64,000 nt of DNA, taken from NCBI RefSeq assembly GCF_019656655.1, contig NZ_BPMV01000001.1, positions 1,798,001 through 1,862,000 of the forward strand. Reading direction: 5' to 3'. Made by a program: the position numbers and the translations under genes. The stretch is from Tsukamurella sp. TY48. GTDB lineage: Bacteria; Actinomycetota; Actinomycetes; Mycobacteriales; Mycobacteriaceae. Below are positions 54,649-64,000 of the stretch, piece after piece. Below the pieces are notes generated by a model. The model was not told where the DNA came from. It saw nothing but the letters and a program-made list of their open reading frames with translations, and ran no database searches. Numbering within the stretch: position 1 is the first letter of the stretch; every line of letters begins with the position of its first letter.

Positions 54649-55359
54649 TCAGTCCCTATCTGCGAGGGTCACCTCGACGCCGCCCACGAGGTCGGCGCAG
54701 AGGTTGTAGATGAACGCGCCCACCGTGGCGAGCGCGGTCAGCAGCACCACGTTCGCCAGCCCCACGAGGCTCGAGTACAGGAAGACGTCGCCCGCGGTGA
54801 GGATCGACGATCCGGCCTGCTCGTTCACGAGCGTTTGGAAGCTGTCGTTGATCTTCGACCACACGCCCATCCCGTTGAGGATCACGTAGAGCGCGCCCAC
54901 GGCGATCATCCACACGAAGAACAGCACCACGGACACCACACCGGCCAGCTTGAACGTGGTCCACGGGTCGATGGACCGCAGCTGCATCGCGGCCCGCACG
55001 GGTCCCGTGGCCGCCTGGGTCTTCACCCCGGCGGCGCGGGCGGGCGTGGTGCCCACGGTGTGCAGGTTCGACGGTGCGGGCTCCGCCGCGGCCTCCGGCT
55101 GGGCCGGGGCGTCCGCGGGCGGTGCCGACGGCGGCGTGGTGGCCACGGGAGCCGTTGCCGCCTCCGCCGGCGTCACATGGTGGATCTTGTCGAGGTCGGG
55201 CAGATCCTTGGGCAGCTCATCCCGCTCCACGCCCTCGGTGGGCGCGTCGATGACGCGGCCGAGATCGGTATCGCGTCGCGGGATCCGGACGGGCTGTCGA
55301 CCCGCCTGCTCCGGCCCGGGCTCACTGGGCTGCCCGGGGCCGGTTCCAGGGGTACTCAC
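54649..55359 (-). CDS. DUF3566 membrane protein downstream of gyrA
   Basis: A 236-residue protein. A long Pro/Ala-rich cytosolic N-terminus (~125 residues) is followed by the DUF3566 domain (RAAMQLRSIDPWTTFKLAGV, VLFFVWMIAVGALYVILNGM, VFLYSSLVGLANVVLLTALA, TVGAFIYNLCADLVGGVEVT) with two membrane helices. It matches Rv0007 in location and layout. Role unknown, but conserved in Mycobacteriales. Confidence 0.93.
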   Translation of the reverse strand: MSTPGTGPGQPSEPGPEQAGRQPVRIPRRDTDLGRVIDAPTEGVERDELPKDLPDLDKIHHVTPAEAATAPVATTPPSAPPADAPAQPEAAAEPAPSNLHTVGTTPARAAGVKTQAATGPVRAAMQLRSIDPWTTFKLAGVVSVVLFFVWMIAVGALYVILNGMGVWSKINDSFQTLVNEQAGSSILTAGDVFLYSSLVGLANVVLLTALATVGAFIYNLCADLVGGVEVTLADRD

Positions 55360-55384
55360 ATGCGCTCCTCTTGAGTCACGGCGA

Positions 55385-57901
<2,517 letters not shown>

Positions 57902-57970
57902 GGAAATCCTTCAGGTTCAGGCGGTTCGACGGTGCGGTTCGCGCGGCCCGGTGGCCCGGGCCGCCGCGGA

Positions 57971-60166
<2,196 letters not shown>

Positions 60167-60289
60167 TCAGGACGTTAAATGCGGTTGCCACGCCCTGAAC
60201 GCGTCGCAGACGAATCCGACCTCGTTTCGGCGCGATCACTCCGAATCGGGTCTCGCTGGCCGCACGGCCCTGCTGGGCCGCAGATCGGT

Positions 60290-60832
60290 TTATCCGTAGG
60301 TATCGCGCGGACCGCGGCCCGATACGTGCAGCGGACCCTTGCGCCAGCTGGGTGCGGTGGGGCCGGTGATGTTGAGCGAGGTGACCACGCCCTGCCCGAC
60401 GGCGGCGTTGATCTTCGCGAGCAGCTGGGGCTGCATGAGCCGCAGTTGCGTGGCCCAGGCGGTGGATTCGGCGCTCACGTAGAGCACCTTCTCGCGCAGG
60501 CTGACGGCCCGCGCGTGCGCCGCGACATCGGCACCGACCACGGTGTCCCAGCAGCCGAGAACCGTTCCCTCGCCGACCTTTCGGTCCCAGCCACGGGCCT
60601 TCGCGATCCCACCGATCAGGGCGCCGAACTTCTGCGGATCACGGCCGTCCGGCGCGGGGCCGGACCACTTCCGCGAGCCCTGCCGCAGCCGCCGCACTCC
60701 GCCCGTCATCGGTGCGGCATTGCCGCGGCCCACGGACTTGCCGGCCGCCTTCGCAGCGGCGCGGGCCTCCTCGAGGGCACGGCGCGCGATATCGGAGCCG
60801 TGCAACTGACCGTTGTCGTTCGGACCCGTCAT
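60290..60832 (-). CDS. dciA: DciA-family (DUF721) replicative helicase loader
   Basis: A 180-residue protein with a polar N-terminus rich in Arg/Ala and the DUF721 core ([80 protein letters not shown]). DciA loads DnaB in bacteria that lack DnaC. It lies before gyrB, as Rv0004 does in M. tuberculosis, but on its other side an MFS gene stands where recF is expected. Confidence 0.92.
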   Translation of the reverse strand: MTGPNDNGQLHGSDIARRALEEARAAAKAAGKSVGRGNAAPMTGGVRRLRQGSRKWSGPAPDGRDPQKFGALIGGIAKARGWDRKVGEGTVLGCWDTVVGADVAAHARAVSLREKVLYVSAESTAWATQLRLMQPQLLAKINAAVGQGVVTSLNITGPTAPSWRKGPLHVSGRGPRDTYG

Positions 60833-60865
60833 GTGCGCTCCTCTCCTGGCCGCGATGCCCTCAGG

Positions 60866-62503
60866 CTACCCGCGGCCTCCGACAGGTTCCGTGTGTCCGC
60901 CGCCGGTGGGCTCGCCGGAGATCAGGTCCTGGACCCGCAGCTGCGGCCCGTCTCCTGTGCTCCGGTGCCTGCCCCCTGCGGTGCTGCCCGTGCTCCGCAT
61001 GAACACCACCACCGTGATGCCCGCGAACAGGGCCACACCGGCGGCCACCAGGTTGGCCGATTGCATGGCGTGCACGAAGCCCTGCTGCACGGTGTGGCCC
61101 ACCACGGCCTGCAGCTCGGGCGGTGCGGCTCCGATGGCACGCACGCCGCCGATCACCGACGATTCCGCCTCGGCCCGGATACCCGGCGTCACGGGCAGGC
61201 GGGCGAGATCCTCGGCGACCCGAGCGGAGTACAGGTGCGCGACCACCGAACCGAGGATCGCGACGCCGAGCGCACCGCCCACCTCACGCGTGGTGTCGTT
61301 GACCGCCGATCCGGCCCCGGCCTCACCCGATGGCACCGAGGTCATCACGGAGGTGGTGGCGGGGCCCTGCAACAGGCCCAGACCCACGGCGATCACCGAC
61401 ATCGCGGGCAGGATCTGCGTGAGGTAGTCGGCGGATTCGGTGAGCCGGGAGGTGACCACGAAACCGACGGCCATGATCCCCAGGCCGATCGAGATCGCGA
61501 ACCGCATCCGGCGCTCGGTGTTGGCCTGGGCCGCCAGCGGCGTCACCGCCACCGCCACGAGCGCGAACGGGATCACGCGCACCGCGGTCTCCAGCGGCCC
61601 GTAACCCAGCACCGCCTGGAAGTACATGATCGTGATGAAGACGAAGCCCAACAGGCAGAAGAAGCCGGCGCAGATCGCGAAGGAGCCCATCGCGAACCCG
61701 CGGGCGCGGAACAGGGTCACATCCAGGACCGGATTCGCATGGCGCCGCTCGTACGCCACGAAGGCCACCAGGAAGACCACCGCGGCCACCAGCGCACCGA
61801 CCACGGGCGCGCTGCCCCAACCGAAGTTCGGCGCCTCGATCAGGCCCCACACCAGCAGGGTGATGCCCGAGATCGACAGCAGCACCCCGAACAGGTCGAA
61901 GGACGGGCGTTCGGAACCGTAGGACTCCGGGACCAGCGTGAGACAGCCGATGATCGCGACGATCGAGATGGGCACGTTGATCCAGAACACCGACGACCAG
62001 GCGAAGTGCTCCACCAGGTAGCCGCCGACCACGGGGCCGATGGCGATCGATGCGCCGGCCGCGGCCGACCACACGGCGATCGCCTTCGTGCGCTCCTGCT
62101 TCTCCGGGAACAGCTCGGAGATGATGGCCAGGGTCGCGGGGAAGATCAGTGCCGCGGCGGCGCCCAATGCCGCACGCGCGGTGATCAACTGGGCCAGCGA
62201 GGTGGACCTGGTCGCCAGGATGGAGATCACGATGAAGCACGCGAGTCCGGCAACGAGCACCTTGCGCCGGCCGATCCGGTCTCCGAAGTAGCCCGTGGCC
62301 AGCAGCAGGCCCGCGAAGACCAGCGTGTAGGAGTCCACGATCCACTGCAGCGCGCTCATCCCGCCGCCGAACTCCTCGCTCAGCGTGGGCAGCGCGATGG
62401 TGACGATGCTGTTGTCCATACCCGTCATGAGGACGGCGATACACACGGTGCCGAGCGATATCCACCGCTTCGACGCGCTCAGGGCGCCAGGGGAAGCCGG
62501 CAT
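60866..62503 (-). CDS. MFS multidrug exporter, DHA2 (EmrB/QacA) family
   Basis: A 545-residue protein with 14 predicted membrane helices: motif A LLLATGYFGDRIGRRKVLVA and the antiporter motif VWSAAAGASIAIGPVVGGYL. A longer frame runs upstream, but ATG 62503 (MPASPGALSASKRW) begins just after the glycosyltransferase stop and is the natural start; ATG at 62626 lies inside that gene. The two form an operon, so it probably exports the glycosylated product. It is located between dciA and the expected recF. Confidence 0.9.
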   Translation of the reverse strand: MPASPGALSASKRWISLGTVCIAVLMTGMDNSIVTIALPTLSEEFGGGMSALQWIVDSYTLVFAGLLLATGYFGDRIGRRKVLVAGLACFIVISILATRSTSLAQLITARAALGAAAALIFPATLAIISELFPEKQERTKAIAVWSAAAGASIAIGPVVGGYLVEHFAWSSVFWINVPISIVAIIGCLTLVPESYGSERPSFDLFGVLLSISGITLLVWGLIEAPNFGWGSAPVVGALVAAVVFLVAFVAYERRHANPVLDVTLFRARGFAMGSFAICAGFFCLLGFVFITIMYFQAVLGYGPLETAVRVIPFALVAVAVTPLAAQANTERRMRFAISIGLGIMAVGFVVTSRLTESADYLTQILPAMSVIAVGLGLLQGPATTSVMTSVPSGEAGAGSAVNDTTREVGGALGVAILGSVVAHLYSARVAEDLARLPVTPGIRAEAESSVIGGVRAIGAAPPELQAVVGHTVQQGFVHAMQSANLVAAGVALFAGITVVVFMRSTGSTAGGRHRSTGDGPQLRVQDLISGEPTGGGHTEPVGGRG

Positions 62504-62504
62504 A

Positions 62505-63824
62505 TCAGCGACCGGACCCCTCACCCTCGGTGGCCGCGACCTCGGCCATGAAGGCGTCGAAGGCCGCGATGAACTGATCCCGGCCGTGCAAATCGTTCGC
62601 GGCGGCCGCACCGGTGCGGCGTGCACCCACGACCACCGCCTCGTCGCGCACCAGGGCTAGCACCTCGGCCGCGATGGTGTCGGCGGTCATCCGGCGGCGG
62701 GGCAGCACGGCGCCGGCCCGGGCGGCCTCGATCCGCCGGCCCCAGAAGTGCTGGTCGAAGGCCTGGCTGCACACCAGCGACGGGCTGCCCGAGGCCGCCG
62801 CGATGGCGGTGGTGCCCGCGCCGCCGTGGTGCACCAGGACCGCGCATCGCGGGAACACCGCATCGTGATCGACATCGGGGACCACCAGCAGGTCCGGCGT
62901 GTTGACCACCTCGTCGCCGGTGCGGGCCGACCATCCGGGCACGGCGATCACCCGCATGCCGTTGCGCGCCAGAGTGGCCGACAGCCCGCCGACCACACCG
63001 TCGAAATCCACGACCGGCATGCTGCCGAAGCCCACGTAGACGATCGGCCGGTCGTCCTGCGCGATCCAGGCCTCGATCGCGGCATCGCGATCGGCCCGGT
63101 CGGCGGGGCGGCCGCCGATCCGGATGAAACCGATCCGCGGCTGCCGCTCGTCGTGGCGGGTGCGCGGGGGCACCAGCGCCGTCCCGAAGGCCTCGATCCG
63201 CAGGATGTCGCGGCCGGCAAGCACCGACCGGGGATTGACGATCCGGTGGGGATAGCCCACACGCTTGGCCAGGTGCAGAGTCTTCTTGAAGATGCTCAGC
63301 GCCCAGCCCACGTTGAACACCCGGTAGGTGAGGGGCAGTACGGCCGGGATCTTCGCCGCCGCGTCCTGCAACCGGGGGCCCAGCAGAGGATTCGGCACCG
63401 GGCTGTGCGGATCGCCGGGGAAGTACTCCAGCATCACCAGCGGCGTGTGGCGCCGGTGGGTGACCAGGGCCGCGCGTTCCTCGATGATCCGGGTGCTGAT
63501 CACGCAGTCGGCGCCCTCGCACAGTGCCTCGAGGTGCTCGTCGAACTCATCGGCGTGTGAATCCGCGAGCCTGCCCACGGCCCGCAGCTGCGTGGTGGTG
63601 CCGGTGCCGAAGAACTTCTCCTGGCCGAGCGGCGACTGCAGGAATTCCTTGAGATTGAGCGTGGTGAGTACGCGCGGTTCGAAGCCGTGCGACCGCACGA
63701 AGTCCCGCGATTCCACCGTGCACCCGATCTCGACGGTGTCCCCCCTGTCGGCGAACACCCCCGCTACGGCGAGGAGCGGGCTGATGTCTCCGCGGGAGCC
63801 CATGCACGCGATCGCTATCCGCAC
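62505..63824 (-). CDS. GT1-family glycosyltransferase, UGT/Gtf-type
   Basis: A 439-residue GT-B-fold enzyme: N-terminal half begins MRIAIACMGSRGDISPLLAV, and the C-terminal nucleotide-sugar site contains VVPDVDHDAVFPRCAVLVHH, GGAGTTAIAAASGSPSLVCS and QAFDQHFWGRRIEAARAG. The HHGGAGT and DQHFWG motifs are those of GT1 enzymes that glycosylate lipids or natural products, such as vancomycin-type Gtfs and mycobacterial glycopeptidolipid Gtfs. It is the first gene of a two-gene operon with the exporter. Acceptor unknown. Confidence 0.92.
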   Translation of the reverse strand: MRIAIACMGSRGDISPLLAVAGVFADRGDTVEIGCTVESRDFVRSHGFEPRVLTTLNLKEFLQSPLGQEKFFGTGTTTQLRAVGRLADSHADEFDEHLEALCEGADCVISTRIIEERAALVTHRRHTPLVMLEYFPGDPHSPVPNPLLGPRLQDAAAKIPAVLPLTYRVFNVGWALSIFKKTLHLAKRVGYPHRIVNPRSVLAGRDILRIEAFGTALVPPRTRHDERQPRIGFIRIGGRPADRADRDAAIEAWIAQDDRPIVYVGFGSMPVVDFDGVVGGLSATLARNGMRVIAVPGWSARTGDEVVNTPDLLVVPDVDHDAVFPRCAVLVHHGGAGTTAIAAASGSPSLVCSQAFDQHFWGRRIEAARAGAVLPRRRMTADTIAAEVLALVRDEAVVVGARRTGAAAANDLHGRDQFIAAFDAFMAEVAATEGEGSGR

Positions 63825-63870
63825 GGTGCCTGCCTTCCATTGTTGTACAGCGAAAGAAAGATCGGAGGTT

Positions 63871-63904
63871 TGTCGCAGTTTGCGATATTGTCGCGGTCTG
63901 CGAT
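63871..63904. promoter_or_regulatory. Tandem palindromic operators before the glycosyltransferase operon
   Basis: Two 16-base direct repeats, TGTCGCAGTTTGCGAT (63871-63886) and TGTCGCGGTCTGCGAT (63889-63904), are spaced by 18 bases start to start. Each holds an internal dyad, TCGCA-N3-TGCGA (perfect in the first, one mismatch in the second). They lie 47 bases upstream of the glycosyltransferase start, which suggests a TetR- or MarR-type regulator coded off-window. Confidence 0.65.
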
Positions 63905-63971
63905 CGAATCAGGACAATACGGGACCACTAATCTTCGCGCACGCCTGCACTCACTCCGCCGAAGCCGGGCT

Positions 63972-63990
63972 CGATTCATCTGATGAATCG
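63972..63990. promoter_or_regulatory. Perfect 19-base palindrome near the window end
   Basis: CGATTCATC-T-GATGAATCG is perfectly symmetrical around one base. It could be another operator in the region upstream of the glycosyltransferase operon. An ATG at 63983 inside it (MNRRRP) might begin a divergent gene that leaves the window; with six codons visible this cannot be judged. Confidence 0.4.
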
Positions 63991-64000
63991 TCGACGGCCT

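Noticed and set aside
60179-62551. A 790-codon plus-strand frame opposite the exporter
   Set aside because: It is antisense to the MFS and dciA genes, with a low-complexity Arg/Gly/His composition.

Overview
The window looks like a high-GC actinobacterial chromosome of the order Mycobacteriales, with the replication origin just beyond the right-hand end. The right half carries the classic origin-proximal order of mycolic-acid bacteria, reverse-complemented relative to Mycobacterium tuberculosis: dciA, gyrB, gyrA, a DUF3566 gene, tRNA-Ile and tRNA-Ala, then cwsA, ppiA, a PH-domain gene, crgA, trpG, and the fhaA-fhaB-pstP-rodA-pbpA-pknA-pknB cluster with tRNA-Leu beside it. A CmaA-type mycolic-acid cyclopropane synthase, an MPT83-like fasciclin lipoprotein and an MspA-like porin fit this order. 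Tsukamurella or a close relative is my best guess; that is inference, not a database match.

Left arm (1-16.6 kb): regulators, transporters and redox enzymes. It holds an edge-truncated membrane protein, an orphan sigma region-4 protein, a GNAT acetyltransferase, a frameshifted membrane protein, a tspO-tetR-oxidoreductase operon, a divergent TetR/DHA2-exporter pair with a clear operator, and a tetR-fetB pair. Next is a compact metabolic module: a zinc dehydrogenase, an exporter and an atypical ketosynthase-III-like enzyme. A LysR regulator with a divergent NAD(P)-binding oxidoreductase follows, then an XRE regulator, flavoprotein and sugar-porter-like MFS operon.

Accessory island (about 16.6-27.8 kb): a 914-residue polymorphic toxin with N-terminal membrane segments, 15-residue repeats and an HNH-type nuclease tip, followed by an AT-richer putative immunity gene. 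Divergent from it is a two-gene membrane/HTH module across a promoter region rich in TACAGACC repeats. An MspA-like porin, a secreted cysteine-rich protein, an orphan MbcA-like antitoxin and degenerate DNA follow. A complete IS3-family element sits inside a second tspO gene; removing it and one copy of its 3-bp duplication restores the reading frame.

Middle (27.8-34.2 kb): an SRPBCC protein, a short-chain dehydrogenase, the fasciclin lipoprotein, metK directly beside the CmaA-like methyltransferase, a hydratase-like protein, a gene-poor stretch, and tRNA-Leu with its terminator.

Cell-envelope and division block (34.2-47.5 kb): FHA proteins, phosphatase, RodA, PBP, PknA and PknB form a tightly overlapping operon for phosphorylation-controlled peptidoglycan synthesis. 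trpG, crgA, a PH-domain protein, an NlpC/P60 hydrolase, ppiA and cwsA follow.

Right arm (47.5-64 kb): cbtAB under a cobalamin riboswitch, a secreted zinc metalloprotease, paired CNNM/CBS transporters, small secreted or membrane proteins, an EEP-family hydrolase, two tRNAs, DUF3566, gyrA, gyrB and dciA. In place of the expected recF there is a glycosyltransferase-exporter operon with tandem palindromic operators.
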